DNA of 64,000 nt from Pseudomonas sp. R5(2019) (GCF_009905435.1 NZ_JAAAMT010000017.1:42790-106789), one strand, 5' to 3'; shown: positions 43,060-53,315, counted from the first letter of the stretch. Numbers and translations are program-made. Notes: generated by a model from the sequence alone, not told the origin.

Positions 43060-43089
43060 ATAATCCTTCCCTGTAGCCGGAAGGATTAT
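43060..43089. promoter_or_regulatory. Inverted repeat over the DUF433 ribosome binding site
   Basis: ATAATCCTTCC (43060-43070) and GGAAGGATTAT (43079-43089) are perfect 11-bp arms with an 8-nt spacer. Read on the minus strand, the inner copy contains the AAGGAT ribosome site. It could be an autorepressor operator or an mRNA hairpin hiding the ribosome site. Confidence 0.7.
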
Positions 43090-43127
43090 CCTGGTCTTCT
43101 TTCTGCTTCAGCGCAAGGTGCGCCCGT

Positions 43128-45089
43128 CTACTCGCCAGCCTCTTCCAGCTCCACCAGCACACTGCCTTCACTGACCATCTCGCCTTCCTGGCAGTACAGC
43201 GCCTTGATCACCCCGGCATGCGGGGCGCGGATGCTGTGTTCCATCTTCATCGCTTCGAGCACTACCAGTTGCGCGCCGGCTTCGACGGGCTGGCCGACCT
43301 CTACCAATACCCGCACGATGCTGCCGTTCATGGGCGCGGTCAGGCCGCCCTGATGGCTGTGGCTGGCTTCGGCCTCGGCAATCGGGTCGACACGCGAGAC
43401 GGTGTGCAACTCGCCTTGCCATTGCAGATAAAGCGGGTCGCCTCGGCGGATGGCCAAATGGTTTCGACGGATGCCGTCTTCGTCGCGGATCAACTGTTCA
43501 CCTTGCAGCTGCAAGGTGCTCGGGCTGCTGGCGTTGAGCGAGATCATCTGCCGCTCGTCATTGCAGCAAAGGTGCAGGCTGACGTTCGAAGGCAAGCCGG
43601 CGCGCAGGCCCTGGGTCGAACTCCAGGGGGAATGCCGGTCGTCGTTGCGGATTCGAGCCGGTTCGCTCTGGATGTATGCCTCGGCGGCTGCCTGCCAGAA
43701 GGCTCCGGGCAAGGGTTGTGGAGCAGGCAGCAGTTGCTCCTGATAGCGGGGGATAAAGCCGGTGTCCAGTTCTGCCTCGGCAAAGGCCGGGTGAGCGATT
43801 ATCCGCCGCAGGAAGGCGATGTTGGTCTTGACCCCGCCGATGGCGAATTCGTCCAGCATGCTCAGCAAGCGCAAGCGGGCCTGTTCGCGGTCTTCGCCCC
43901 AGGCGATCAGCTTGCCCAGCATCGGGTCATAGAAGGGCGATACGCTGTCGCCTTCTTCCACGCCACTGTCGACTCGCCGGCCCGGGCCCGGCGCGGATTC
44001 GCGGTAAACCTGCAAGCTGCCGGTGGCCGGGAGAAAATCGTTGCTCGGGTCTTCGGCGTACAGCCGCACTTCAATCGCATGGCCCTTGAGCGGCACCTGA
44101 TCCTGGGTAATGGGCAGGGGTTCGCCGCAGGCGACGCGAATTTGCCAGGCCACCAGGTCGAGCCCGGTGATGGCTTCGGTGACCGGGTGCTCGACTTGCA
44201 AGCGCGTGTTCATCTCCATAAAGAAGAATTCACCCCGCGAGTCGAGCAGAAACTCCACGGTCCCTGCACCCACATAACCGATGGCCTGGGCGGCGCGTAC
44301 GGCCGCTTCGCCCATGGCCCGGCGTTGTCCCGGGCTCAGACCGGGGGCGGGCGCTTCTTCGACGACTTTCTGGTGGCGGCGCTGGATCGAGCAATCGCGC
44401 TCATTAAGGTACAGGCAATTGCCGTGCTGGTCGGCAAAGACCTGGATCTCCACATGGCGTGGCTTGAGCACGTACTTTTCCACCAGCATGCGTGAATCAC
44501 CAAAGGACGATTGGGCTTCACGCTGGGCCGACGCCAGCGCTTCGGCCAGCTCGCTTTCGCGTTCGACCACCTTCATGCCCTTGCCGCCACCCCCGGCGGT
44601 GGCTTTGAGCAGGACGGGATAGCCAATACGTGCCGATGCCTCGCGGAAGGTTTCCAGATCCTGGGCCTGACCGTGGTAGCCCGGCACCAGCGGCACACCG
44701 GCGGTTTCCATCAGCGCCTTGGCCGCCGACTTGCTGCCCATTGCGTCGATGGCGCTGGCCGGTGGGCCGAGGAAGATCAGCCCGGCCTCTTCAATGGCGC
44801 GGGCAAAACCGGCGTTCTCGGACAGAAAGCCGTAGCCCGGATGAATCGCCTGGGCGCCGCTGGCCTTGGCGGCTGCCAACAGTTTGTCGACGTCCAGGTA
44901 ACTGTCGGCGGCCTTGGCGCCGCCCAGGTCAACGCGGATATCTGCTTCGCGGCTGTGGCGGGCATTGCGGTCCACGGCGCTGTGCACCGCCACGGTGGTC
45001 AAACCCAGCGCCTTGGCAGTACGCATGACCCGGCAGGCAATCTCGCCACGGTTGGCAACCAGCAGGGTAGTCAATGGGGGGCGGCTCAT
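43128..45089 (-). CDS. liuD: Methylcrotonyl-CoA carboxylase, biotin-containing alpha subunit
   Basis: Biotin carboxylase plus carrier protein (653 aa) of leucine/isovalerate catabolism; it carboxylates 3-methylcrotonyl-CoA with LiuB. ATP-grasp motifs are KATAGGGGKGMK and EMNTRLQVEHPVTE, and the biotinyl lysine is in EAMKMEH (K615). Its ATG overlaps the liuC stop by 4 nt. It is last gene of the liuABCD run here; no liuE follows, since the TA-like pair comes next. Confidence 0.95.
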   Translation of the reverse strand: MSRPPLTTLLVANRGEIACRVMRTAKALGLTTVAVHSAVDRNARHSREADIRVDLGGAKAADSYLDVDKLLAAAKASGAQAIHPGYGFLSENAGFARAIEEAGLIFLGPPASAIDAMGSKSAAKALMETAGVPLVPGYHGQAQDLETFREASARIGYPVLLKATAGGGGKGMKVVERESELAEALASAQREAQSSFGDSRMLVEKYVLKPRHVEIQVFADQHGNCLYLNERDCSIQRRHQKVVEEAPAPGLSPGQRRAMGEAAVRAAQAIGYVGAGTVEFLLDSRGEFFFMEMNTRLQVEHPVTEAITGLDLVAWQIRVACGEPLPITQDQVPLKGHAIEVRLYAEDPSNDFLPATGSLQVYRESAPGPGRRVDSGVEEGDSVSPFYDPMLGKLIAWGEDREQARLRLLSMLDEFAIGGVKTNIAFLRRIIAHPAFAEAELDTGFIPRYQEQLLPAPQPLPGAFWQAAAEAYIQSEPARIRNDDRHSPWSSTQGLRAGLPSNVSLHLCCNDERQMISLNASSPSTLQLQGEQLIRDEDGIRRNHLAIRRGDPLYLQWQGELHTVSRVDPIAEAEASHSHQGGLTAPMNGSIVRVLVEVGQPVEAGAQLVVLEAMKMEHSIRAPHAGVIKALYCQEGEMVSEGSVLVELEEAGE

Positions 45090-45904
45090 GGGCGCGGCTC
45101 CTTCGCAGTGGCGTCGGTTTGCCAATCGGGTTGGCGTTTTTCCAGGAAGGCATGCAAACCTTCCTGGCCTTCGGGGCTGACGCGAAGGCGGGCAATGGCG
45201 CTTTCGCAGCTATGGCGCAATGCTTCAGTCAGCTCGCCAGCGCCTACTTCGCGTAGCAGCGTCTTGGTCGCGCACAGGCCTTGTGGGCTGTTCTGCAGCA
45301 AATTGCTGACCCAGGCCTCGACCTGAGCGTCCAGTTCCGCGGCTGGGTAGACTTCGGCCAACAAGCCCAGTTCTCGTGCCCGCACACCACTGAAACGCTC
45401 GGCGGTCAGGGCGTAGCGACGGGTTGCGCGCTCACCGATCGCCTGGACCACGAACGGGCTGATGACCGCCGGGGCCAGACCGATCCGCACTTCGGACAGG
45501 CTCAATTGCGCATCCTCTGCGCCGATGGCCATGTCGCAGCAGCTGATCAAGCCCAATGCACCACCGAAGGCGGCTCCCTGAACCACCGCCAGGGTCGGAA
45601 TCCGAAGGGCGGCCAGGTTGTACATCAGGTCGCCCAGTTCATGAGCGTCCGCCAGGTTAGTGGCGTAATCCAGCCCGGCCGATTGCTGCATCCAGGCCAG
45701 GTCCGCCCCGGCGCTGAAATGCTTGCCGCGTCCGCGCAGTACCAGAAAACGCAGGCTCGGGTCGCCATTGACCTGCTCCAGCACTTTGATCAGTTCGCCG
45801 ATCATCTGGGCATTGAAGGCGTTGTTTTTCTGCTCGCGGCTGAGCCAGAGGGTGGCGAAACCACGGATGTCCTTGTGCAATTCGAGGGTCGTGAAATCGT
45901 TCAT
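45086..45904 (-). CDS. liuC: Methylglutaconyl-CoA hydratase
   Basis: Crotonase-fold enzyme of 272 aa hydrating 3-methylglutaconyl-CoA to HMG-CoA. The oxyanion-hole segments are HFSAGADLAWM and GAAFGGALGLISCCDMAI, and the active-site Glu lies in LSLSEVRIGLAPA. It is 3 nt downstream of liuB and coupled to liuD. Confidence 0.93.
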   Translation of the reverse strand: MNDFTTLELHKDIRGFATLWLSREQKNNAFNAQMIGELIKVLEQVNGDPSLRFLVLRGRGKHFSAGADLAWMQQSAGLDYATNLADAHELGDLMYNLAALRIPTLAVVQGAAFGGALGLISCCDMAIGAEDAQLSLSEVRIGLAPAVISPFVVQAIGERATRRYALTAERFSGVRARELGLLAEVYPAAELDAQVEAWVSNLLQNSPQGLCATKTLLREVGAGELTEALRHSCESAIARLRVSPEGQEGLHAFLEKRQPDWQTDATAKEPRP

Positions 45905-45907
45905 CGG

Positions 45908-47515
45908 TCACATCCGGAAAATGCCGAAACGGCTCTGTTCGATCGGGGCGTTGAGTGCTGCGGACAAGGCCAGGCCCAGTACGTCACGGGTCTGCGCCGG
46001 GTCAATGACACCGTCGTCCCACAGGCGCGCACTGGAGTAATAGGGATGCCCCTGATGTTCGTACTGATCGAGGATGGGTTGCTTGAGCTGCGCCTCTTGC
46101 TCAGCGCTGAAGCTTTGCCCGCTGCGCTCGACCTGTTCGCGCTTGACCTGGGCCAGCACGCCTGCGGCCTGCTCGGCGCCCATCACGCCAATCCGTGCAT
46201 TCGGCCACATCCACAAAAAACGCGGGTCGTAGGCGCGACCGCACATGCCATAGTTGCCAGCGCCAAAGCTGCCGCCGATGATCACGGTGAACTTCGGCAC
46301 CTTGGCGCAGGCCACGGCGGTCACCAGTTTGGCGCCATGCTTGGCGATACCGCCGGCCTCGTATTTTTGCCCGACCATGAAGCCTGTGATGTTCTGCAGG
46401 AACAGCAGTGGAATGCCGCGCTGACAGGCCAGCTCGATAAAGTGCGCACCTTTTTGCGCCGCCTCGGCGAACAGGATGCCGTTATTGGCCAGGATTGCGA
46501 TCGGATAGCCATGCACGTAGGCAAAGCCGCACACCAGGGTGGTCCCGAACAGCGCCTTGAACTCATCGAACACTGAGCCGTCGACCAACCGTGCAATGAC
46601 TTCTCGCACATCGAATGGTTGCTTGGCGTCGGCCGGAACGACGCCGTACAGCTCTTCGGCGGCATAGAGGGGGGCGATGGGGGCGTGCTGCTGAACCATA
46701 CCGAGTTTCTGCCAATTCAGGTTGGCGACACAGCGGCGGGCGATGGCCAGTGCATGTTCGTCGTTATCGGCATAGTGGTCGGCAACGCCCGAGATCTTGC
46801 AGTGCACATCAGCACCCCCGAGGTCTTCGGCGCTCACCACTTCGCCGGTCGCGGCCTTGACCAGCGGGGGGCCGGCGAGAAAGATCGTGGCTTGCTGGCG
46901 AACCATGATCGCTTCGTCGGCCATGGCCGGCACATAGGCACCGCCGGCGGTGCAAGAGCCCATGACCACGGCAATCTGGGCGATGCCCAGGGCGCTCATG
47001 GTGGCCTGGTTGAAGAAGATCCGCCCGAAGTGCTCGCGGTCAGGAAACACCTCGTCCTGGCGCGGCAGGTTGGCACCGCCGGAGTCCACCAGGTAAATAC
47101 ACGGCAAGCGGTTCTGCAGCGCGATGGCCTGGGCGCGCAGGTGCTTTTTCACGGTCAGTGGGTAGTAGCTGCCGCCTTTGACCGTGGCGTCATTGGCCAC
47201 GATCATGCATTCAACCCCTTCAACTCGGCCGATGCCCGCGATGACGCCGGCCGCCGGGACGTCTTCGCCGTACACTTCATAGGCGGCCAATTGGCCGATT
47301 TCCAGAAACGGTGAGCCCGGATCGAGCAGGCGATCGATGCGCTCGCGTGGCAGCAGCTTGCCGCGTGAGGTGTGCCGCTGCTGGGCCTTTTCGCCACCGC
47401 CTTGCTGAACCTTGGCCAGCAGGTCGCGAAGGGCCTGGACCTGTTCAAGCATGGCCGCACTGTTGCTCGCAAATTCCGCGGAGCGGGGATTGATCTGAGT
47501 GTGCAGGATTGCCAT
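45908..47515 (-). CDS. liuB: Methylcrotonyl-CoA carboxylase, carboxyltransferase beta subunit
   Basis: Acyl-CoA carboxyltransferase of 535 aa working with LiuD. It has the paired crotonase-like halves and the conserved blocks [30 protein letters not shown] and [24 protein letters not shown] precedes the ATG at 47515. It lies 26 nt after liuA. Confidence 0.95.
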   Translation of the reverse strand: MAILHTQINPRSAEFASNSAAMLEQVQALRDLLAKVQQGGGEKAQQRHTSRGKLLPRERIDRLLDPGSPFLEIGQLAAYEVYGEDVPAAGVIAGIGRVEGVECMIVANDATVKGGSYYPLTVKKHLRAQAIALQNRLPCIYLVDSGGANLPRQDEVFPDREHFGRIFFNQATMSALGIAQIAVVMGSCTAGGAYVPAMADEAIMVRQQATIFLAGPPLVKAATGEVVSAEDLGGADVHCKISGVADHYADNDEHALAIARRCVANLNWQKLGMVQQHAPIAPLYAAEELYGVVPADAKQPFDVREVIARLVDGSVFDEFKALFGTTLVCGFAYVHGYPIAILANNGILFAEAAQKGAHFIELACQRGIPLLFLQNITGFMVGQKYEAGGIAKHGAKLVTAVACAKVPKFTVIIGGSFGAGNYGMCGRAYDPRFLWMWPNARIGVMGAEQAAGVLAQVKREQVERSGQSFSAEQEAQLKQPILDQYEHQGHPYYSSARLWDDGVIDPAQTRDVLGLALSAALNAPIEQSRFGIFRM

Positions 47516-47541
47516 TGGCGCGATTCCTTTTATTCGGGAGC

Positions 47542-48705
47542 TCAGCGAGTTTCGTTGAACAGTTCGCGGCCGATCAGCATCCGGCGGATTTCGCTGGTGC
47601 CGGCACCGATTTCGTACAATTTGGCATCGCGCAGCAGGCGCCCGGTGGGGAACTCATTGATATAGCCGTTGCCGCCCAGAATCTGGATCGCGTCCAGGGC
47701 CATTTGGGTGGCACGTTCGGCGGTGTAAAGGATCACGCCGGCAGCGTCCTTGCGGGTGGTTTCATTGCGCTCGCAAGCCTGGGCCACGGCATACAGGTAG
47801 GCGCGGCTGGCATTGAGGTGGGTGTACATGTCAGCGACCTTGCCCTGGATCAGCTGGAACTCGCCGATGCTCTGGCCGAATTGTTTGCGGTCGTGAATAT
47901 AGGGCACCACCACGTCCATGCACGCTTGCATGATCCCGGTCGGGCCGCCTGAGAGCACTACGCGTTCGTAGTCCAGGCCGCTCATCAGCACCTTGACCCC
48001 GCCATTGACCACGCCCAGCACGTTTTCTTCCGGCACTTCGACATCGTCGAAGAACAGCTCGCACGTGTTGGAGCCGCGCATGCCGAGCTTGTCGAACTTG
48101 TTGCTGCGGCTGAAGCCTTTCCAGTCGCGTTCGACAATAAAGGCCGTGATTCCGTGAGGGCCTTTTTCCAGGTCGGTCTTGGCGTAGATGACGTAGGTGT
48201 TGGCGTCCGGGCCGTTGGTGATCCAGGTCTTGCTGCCATTGAGCACGAAGTGGTCGCCGCGCTTGTCGGCGCGCAGTTTCATCGACACCACGTCGGAGCC
48301 TGCATTGGGCTCGCTCATGGCCAACGCACCGATGTGCTCACCGCTGATCAGCTTGGGCAGGTACTTGGTTTTCTGTTCGTGGTTGCCGTTGCGGTTGATC
48401 TGGTTGACGCACAGGTTCGAGTGCGCGCCGTAGGAGAGGGCGACCGAAGCAGAACCGCGGCTGATCTCTTCCATGGCCACCACGTGTGCCAGGTAGCTCA
48501 GGCCGGTGCCGCCGTATTCTTCCGGCACGGTGATGCCCAGCAGGCCCATGTCACCGAACTTGCGCCACAGGTCAGCGGGGAACAGATTGTCGTGATCGAT
48601 CTGGGCGGCGCGGGGTGCCACTTCGGCGGCGACGAATGCCTGAACCTGGTCACGCAGCATGTCGATGGTTTCGCCCAGGGCGAAGTTCAGGGAGGGATAG
48701 CTCAT
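47542..48705 (-). CDS. liuA: Isovaleryl-CoA dehydrogenase
   Basis: FAD-dependent acyl-CoA dehydrogenase (387 aa) oxidising isovaleryl-CoA to 3-methylcrotonyl-CoA. The catalytic base is at the isovaleryl-CoA-specific position in [10 protein letters not shown] (E247), and the C-terminal [12 protein letters not shown] lacks the Glu used by other family members, which supports this identity. It is first gene of the operon. Two LiuR-type palindromes lie upstream in the divergent region. Confidence 0.95.
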   Translation of the reverse strand: MSYPSLNFALGETIDMLRDQVQAFVAAEVAPRAAQIDHDNLFPADLWRKFGDMGLLGITVPEEYGGTGLSYLAHVVAMEEISRGSASVALSYGAHSNLCVNQINRNGNHEQKTKYLPKLISGEHIGALAMSEPNAGSDVVSMKLRADKRGDHFVLNGSKTWITNGPDANTYVIYAKTDLEKGPHGITAFIVERDWKGFSRSNKFDKLGMRGSNTCELFFDDVEVPEENVLGVVNGGVKVLMSGLDYERVVLSGGPTGIMQACMDVVVPYIHDRKQFGQSIGEFQLIQGKVADMYTHLNASRAYLYAVAQACERNETTRKDAAGVILYTAERATQMALDAIQILGGNGYINEFPTGRLLRDAKLYEIGAGTSEIRRMLIGRELFNETR

Positions 48706-48751
48706 GTGGGCACCTGTGCTGATTATTGTTATGAACGTGTGGGTGATGACC

Positions 48752-48874
48752 TTTACGTTAACGTAAACCTCGGAAGATTCACTGTCAACAGTAGGCAATC
48801 GCTTTGTCTGTTGTAGTCTGATTCCTACGTTAGCCTAAGCCGATTAATCATCATGACCTTTACGTTAACGTAAA
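48752..48874. promoter_or_regulatory. Two identical LiuR-type operators between liuA and the acyl-CoA ligase
   Basis: The perfect palindrome TTTACGTTAACGTAAA occurs at 48752-48767 and 48859-48874, each preceded by GACC, 107 nt apart. It fits the ACGT-N-ACGT pattern described for MerR-family LiuR sites. One copy is close to each divergent gene. A degenerate TACGTTAGCCTAAG lies between them. Confidence 0.8.
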
Positions 48875-48964
48875 TATGCGCCAAAGTAAGCCCAGGTTAT
48901 GGGTGCCGGTGCTTCTGACCGGCAGTTCACGAGTGCTCCCAGAACAATCACAAAAGGGACCGTC

Positions 48965-50644
48965 ATGGATCAACTGAGCTACACCCAAGGTCGGCAAGAC
49001 AAACCGCTATTGGCTATGACTATTGGCCAGGCATTCGATAACACGGTCGCCCGTTTTCCTGACGGCGAGGCGCTGGTGGTGCGTCATCAACAACTGCGCT
49101 ACAGCTGGCGAGAGCTGGCTGTGCTGGTCGATGTGCATGCTCGCGCCTTGCAGGCCCTGGGCCTGGAGTGTGGCGACCGGCTGGGCATCTGGGCGCCGAA
49201 CTGCGCGCAGTGGTGTATCGCCCAGTTCGCCAGTGCGCGTATCGGCGCGGTGCTGGTCAATATCAACCCGGCCTATCGCAGCAGTGAACTGGAATACGTG
49301 CTCAAGCAGTCGGGTTGCAAGTGGCTGATCAGTGCTGGCGCTTTCAAAAGCTCCGACTACCACGCCATGCTCAATGGACTGATTCCGGAGCTAGCCGAAC
49401 ATCCCGTGGGGCAGCTGCAAAGCGCCGTGCTGCCGGACCTGCGTGGGGTGATCAGCCTGGAGGCGCTGCCACCGGCAGGCTTTTTGCCCTGGAAGCAATT
49501 GGCGGCCCTGGCCAGCGAGGTCAGCGAGGATGATTACCAGGCGCGCCAACGCAGCCTGCAATTCGACCAGCCGGTGAATATTCAGTACACCTCCGGTACC
49601 ACCGGTTTTCCCAAGGGCGCCACGCTCAGCCACTACAACATCCTCAATAACGGCTACATGGTGGGCGAGAGCCTGGGCCTGACCGAACAGGATCGCCTGG
49701 TGATCCCGGTGCCGCTTTACCACTGCTTCGGTATGGTCATGGGTAACCTGGGCTGCATGACGCACGGCAGCACCATGATCTACCCCAACGACGCCTTCGA
49801 CCCGTTGCTGACGCTGACGACCGTCGCCGAAGAACGCGCCACTGCTTTATATGGTGTGCCGACCATGTTCATTGCCATGCTCGACCAGCCCGAGCGCCCG
49901 CAGATGGACCTGTCGAGCCTGCGTACCGGCATCATGGCCGGGGCTGTATGCCCGATCGAAGTGATGCGCCGAGTGATCACCGACCTGCACATGAGTGAAG
50001 TGCAGATCGCCTATGGCATGACCGAAACCAGTCCGGTGTCCTTGCAGACCGGCCCCACCGACGAATTGGAACTGCGCGTGAGCACCGTCGGCCGCACCCA
50101 GCCGCAGTTGGAAAGCAAGATCATCGACAGTCTTGGCTGCATCGTTGCGCGCGGCCAGATCGGTGAGCTCTGCACCCGTGGCTACAGCGTCATGCTCGGT
50201 TACTGGGGCAACCCCCAGGCGACTGCCGAAGCCATCGACCCGGCGCGCTGGATGCACACCGGTGATCTGGCGACCATGGACGCGCAGGGCTACATCTGCA
50301 TCGTCGGGCGCAACAAGGACATGATCATCCGCGGCGGCGAGAACATATACCCGCGCGAGCTTGAAGAGTTCTTCTTCACCCATCCGGCGATAGCCGATGT
50401 CCAGGTCATCGGCATCCCGGATGAGAAATACGGCGAGGAGGTGGTGGCCTGGATCAAATTCCACCCGGGCCACAGCGCCAGCGAGGCAGAGCTGCAACTC
50501 TGGTGCAAGCAACGCCTGGCACACTTCAAGACACCGCGTTATTTCCGCTTTGTCGACGAGTTTCCGATGACGGTTACCGGCAAGGTGCAGAAGTTCAAGA
50601 TGCGTGAGATCAGTATTGAAGAGTTGGGGCGGGTTAAACGCTGA
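48965..50644 (+). CDS. AMP-binding acyl-CoA ligase divergent from liu
   Basis: ANL ligase of 559 aa, medium/branched-chain FadD-like. Motifs are [38 protein letters not shown] and a C-terminal [14 protein letters not shown] with the catalytic Lys. The shared LiuR-type operators with liuABCD suggest it activates isovalerate or another branched acid for this pathway (inference). ATG 48965 has AGGGA upstream. A strong bidirectional terminator follows. Confidence 0.88.
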   Translation: MDQLSYTQGRQDKPLLAMTIGQAFDNTVARFPDGEALVVRHQQLRYSWRELAVLVDVHARALQALGLECGDRLGIWAPNCAQWCIAQFASARIGAVLVNINPAYRSSELEYVLKQSGCKWLISAGAFKSSDYHAMLNGLIPELAEHPVGQLQSAVLPDLRGVISLEALPPAGFLPWKQLAALASEVSEDDYQARQRSLQFDQPVNIQYTSGTTGFPKGATLSHYNILNNGYMVGESLGLTEQDRLVIPVPLYHCFGMVMGNLGCMTHGSTMIYPNDAFDPLLTLTTVAEERATALYGVPTMFIAMLDQPERPQMDLSSLRTGIMAGAVCPIEVMRRVITDLHMSEVQIAYGMTETSPVSLQTGPTDELELRVSTVGRTQPQLESKIIDSLGCIVARGQIGELCTRGYSVMLGYWGNPQATAEAIDPARWMHTGDLATMDAQGYICIVGRNKDMIIRGGENIYPRELEEFFFTHPAIADVQVIGIPDEKYGEEVVAWIKFHPGHSASEAELQLWCKQRLAHFKTPRYFRFVDEFPMTVTGKVQKFKMREISIEELGRVKR

Positions 50645-50656
50645 CACCCGCCCAAT

Positions 50657-50694
50657 AAAAAGCCCCGCCCTTTGATACAGGGCGGGGCTTTTTT
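50657..50694. terminator. Bidirectional rho-independent terminator
   Basis: 11-bp perfect stem AGCCCCGCCCT / AGGGCGGGGCT with a 7-nt loop, AAAA on the left and TTTTT on the right, between convergent genes. Confidence 0.95.
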
Positions 50695-50715
50695 ATACAT
50701 CGCTGGTAATGGCAA

Positions 50716-51045
50716 TCAGCAGTAACGGTCCAGGCGACGAACTTCCGAGCTGTCCCTGATTGCCTGCCACTCCTGCTTCAGCGTTTGCAGCACGCGGGCC
50801 ATGAAGTCCTTGTCGGCTGCGGCTTTCTTGCCGACATAGCCCTGACCGCGACGGTACATTTTCAAGCGTGCACGCAAGGCCGGCGTGTGTTGTTCAAACT
50901 CGCTTTCCTGGGTGAAAGGCGCAAGCGTATCAATTTGAACAGTGCCCGACTCGCTGACCCACAGAATATGGTTGTCGAGCGTGTCTTTACGGGCGGCAAA
51001 CAGTTTAGCCAGTTCATCAACAGTAGGTTGATCATTCAAATTCAT
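50716..51045 (-). CDS. Conserved hypothetical Pseudomonas protein (109 aa)
   Basis: Soluble protein starting MNLNDQPTVDELAKLFAARK, with a central SGTVQIDTLAPFTQESEFEQ segment and a basic C-terminal helix region (RLKMYRRGQGYVGKKAAADK) ending RRLDRYC. AAGGGG at suitable spacing precedes the ATG. There is no signal peptide or membrane helix. The family was not identified by name. Monocistronic, with the terminator shared with the ligase gene. Confidence 0.8.
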   Translation of the reverse strand: MNLNDQPTVDELAKLFAARKDTLDNHILWVSESGTVQIDTLAPFTQESEFEQHTPALRARLKMYRRGQGYVGKKAAADKDFMARVLQTLKQEWQAIRDSSEVRRLDRYC

Positions 51046-51515
51046 TTGTAAGCCCCTTAGATCATTCGTTGATCTGCTTGTGAGTTAACTCAAACCGGCA
51101 CGTCGGCCCGTTGATGAGTGGCGAAGCAAATGGACGACACTGAGTGTTCGTCGAGTGAAGATCTGGCCCTAGCTTGATGTATGTAGCTTCGATGCGAAGC
51201 TACTACACCAGCGTCGTGGCACGGGGAGGGGAGAGTTCCCAAGTTACAGGTGACGGTGACAACGTCATCAAGAGCGGCTCCCCAAACTGCTTTCCCGTGC
51301 CGGACGATGATGCTAGTCATTCATCAATCTGCCTTTTGGGCAGTTCACATCACTGAGCAGCTCAACGGCTTGTCGAGCCTGCCTGGATTACCTTTTGCCA
51401 GCGCTCCCGATCAGGGAGATGGCTGCATCATGCAAGGGCAAAAGAGCGTCGTCAATAGCTTTTGTAGTGAATATTTTTTGTCACTACAAGATTGTCCGAC
51501 AGTCTGAGCGGAGCG
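51046..51515. other. Gene-poor region with two hairpins
   Basis: No convincing coding frame is present. It contains a 9-bp hairpin GTAGCTTCG-ATG-CGAAGCTAC (51183-51203) and another, TTGTAGTGA / TCACTACAA (51462-51489), whose loop is T-rich (ATATTTTTTG). Lower GC and mixed composition suggest decayed or regulatory sequence; a small RNA is possible but unsupported. Confidence 0.5.
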
Positions 51516-51665
51516 TCAGGGCTTGAGGGGGCGTTCTTCGTCCTGATCTGACAGGCTCTTGCCATCGTCAGGGTGCTTCCAGGTTTGCGGCGGCTCCTGC
51601 TCGTCATCGGCAGGTTCGTCGGGAGGGAGTTCTTTCGAGGGATTGGAGTCGGGAGTGTTGGCCAT
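51516..51665 (-). CDS. Small hydrophilic Pseudomonas protein (49 aa)
   Basis: Encodes MANTPDSNPSKELPPDEPAD, continuing DEQEPPQTWKHPDDGKSLSD, then QDEERPLKP and stop. The ribosome site GGAGG is ideal, five nt before the ATG. The protein is very acidic and proline-rich, so probably intrinsically disordered. It looks like a conserved pseudomonad small protein of unknown role; too short for many gene finders. Confidence 0.82.
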   Translation of the reverse strand: MANTPDSNPSKELPPDEPADDEQEPPQTWKHPDDGKSLSDQDEERPLKP

Positions 51666-51727
51666 ATGCACCTCCACTATTGGAAACAATCGGGAGATTT
51701 CAGTATAGAACCCCGTTGCGGGGTGCG

Positions 51728-51812
51728 GCCAAAAGCATCGCGGCGGTTCGGCGTCCCGACAAGCCTCGCTCCTACGCGTGTAGGAGCGAGGCTTGCCTGC
51801 GATGCTTTTGGC
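51728..51812. repeat. REP inverted pair downstream of the aldehyde dehydrogenase gene
   Basis: Outer arms GCCAAAAGCATCGC (51728-51741) / GCGATGCTTTTGGC (51799-51812) and inner arms AAGCCTCGCTCCTAC (51761-51775) / GTAGGAGCGAGGCTT (51780-51794) form a nested REP hairpin. Confidence 0.9.
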
Positions 51813-51827
51813 AATCTAGAGCCGAAA

Positions 51828-53315
51828 TCAGTACCGAATCATCACCGACTTCAACTCGGTGTAATCATCGATAAACGCATCTCCGAACTCACGGCCCACG
51901 CCCGACGCCTTCACGCCACCGAACGGCACGGCTGGGTCGAGCAGGGTGTGCATGTTCACCCACACCGTTCCGGCTTCAATCTGCGGCACCATGCGCAATG
52001 CCTTGCTCAGGTCGTTGGTCCAGAGGCTGGCGCTCAGGCCATAGGGGGTGTTGTTCATCAATTGCAGCAGCTGTTCTTCGTCGTCGTATGGGAAGAAGGT
52101 CGCCACCGGGCCGAAGGTTTCTTCGTTGAGCAGAGTGTCGTTAATCGAGTTGGCAATGATGACCGTCGGCTCCACGTAGCAGCCCGGGCCGTCGATGACC
52201 TTGCCGCCACAGACAATGGTGCTGTTCTCGGCGCGTGCCTGGGCAAAGAACTGCCCCAGTTTGGCCTGGTGCTGCTTGTTGGTCAGTGGCCCGAACTGAG
52301 TGGCTTCGTCCAGTGGCGAGCCGATTTTCAGAGTTGCCAGGCGCTCGGCCAGCTTCTCGGTCATGGCTTCCAATTGCGAGCGGTGTACAAAGAAACGCTC
52401 CGCCGCCGCGCAGATCTGGCCCGAGTGCAGGAAGCCGGCCTCGATCACGCCATTGACGGCCTTGTCCAGGTCCATGTCGCGCAGGAACGCCGCCGAGTTT
52501 TTGCCGCCCAGTTCCAGGGTGGCGCGGGTCAGCTTGGCATCCATCGCGCTCTTGCCCACGGCGATGCCGGTCGGCACGGAGCCGGTGAACGAGACTTTGT
52601 CGGTGCCCGGGTGTTCGATCAGCGCCTTGCCGACCATGCCGCCGCCGGTCAGCACGTTCAGCGCGCCGGCTGGCAAGCCCGCCTCAACCGCCAGTTCAGC
52701 GATGCGCAGGATGGTCAGCGGGGTGAATTCGCTGGGTTTGATAATGATGCTGCAACCCGTGGCCAGGGCGGAGCCGAGTTTCCAGATGGCGATCATGCTG
52801 GCGAAGTTCCACGGCACGATCCCCACGACCACACCGACTGGCTCGCGCAGAGTAAAGGCAGTGTAGCGTTCACCGGCAAAGGACGGCAGCGACGGGGTGA
52901 TGGTCTGGCCACTGATCTTGGTCGCCCAGCCGGCGTAATAGCGCAGGAAGCTGGCGGCCATGTCCACTTCGAACATCCGCGAAATCTGGATGATCTTGCC
53001 TGACTGGCAGGTCTCGATCTGAGCCAGTTCCTCGCGATGACGCTCCAGCAGGTCAGCCAGCTTCAACAGCACACTGGCACGGGCCGCAGGCGCCGTCTGC
53101 GACCAGACCTGGAACCCGCGGTTGGCCGAGGCCACTGCCTGGTCGATATCGGCCTGGCTGGCGTCGGCCACACGGCTGATCACCACGCCGGTGGCCGGGT
53201 CGATGACGTCCAGGGTCTGGCTGGAGGTGCTGGGCACGTAGCCGCCGTCGATAAACAGCTGATGGCTACGCTTGAGAAAGGCTTCAACCTGGGGCAGAAG
53301 AGGAATCGCGCTCAT
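51828..53315 (-). CDS. Aldehyde dehydrogenase (phenylacetaldehyde dehydrogenase-like)
   Basis: NAD(P)-dependent ALDH of 495 aa. The catalytic Cys is in SGQICAAAER, the Glu in LELGGKN, and the Asn in VPWNFASM. Overall resemblance is to the FeaB/StyD/PAD group that oxidises phenylacetaldehyde or 4-hydroxyphenylacetaldehyde. It is divergent from the flavin hydroxylase genes with 292 nt between starts, consistent with an aromatic amine route (inference). No FeaR-type regulator is adjacent. Confidence 0.87.
   Translation of the reverse strand: MSAIPLLPQVEAFLKRSHQLFIDGGYVPSTSSQTLDVIDPATGVVISRVADASQADIDQAVASANRGFQVWSQTAPAARASVLLKLADLLERHREELAQIETCQSGKIIQISRMFEVDMAASFLRYYAGWATKISGQTITPSLPSFAGERYTAFTLREPVGVVVGIVPWNFASMIAIWKLGSALATGCSIIIKPSEFTPLTILRIAELAVEAGLPAGALNVLTGGGMVGKALIEHPGTDKVSFTGSVPTGIAVGKSAMDAKLTRATLELGGKNSAAFLRDMDLDKAVNGVIEAGFLHSGQICAAAERFFVHRSQLEAMTEKLAERLATLKIGSPLDEATQFGPLTNKQHQAKLGQFFAQARAENSTIVCGGKVIDGPGCYVEPTVIIANSINDTLLNEETFGPVATFFPYDDEEQLLQLMNNTPYGLSASLWTNDLSKALRMVPQIEAGTVWVNMHTLLDPAVPFGGVKASGVGREFGDAFIDDYTELKSVMIRY

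Noticed and set aside
51174..51356. A 60-codon plus-strand frame in the gene-poor region
   Set aside because: No ribosome site, no conserved features, and serine-rich random-looking sequence.
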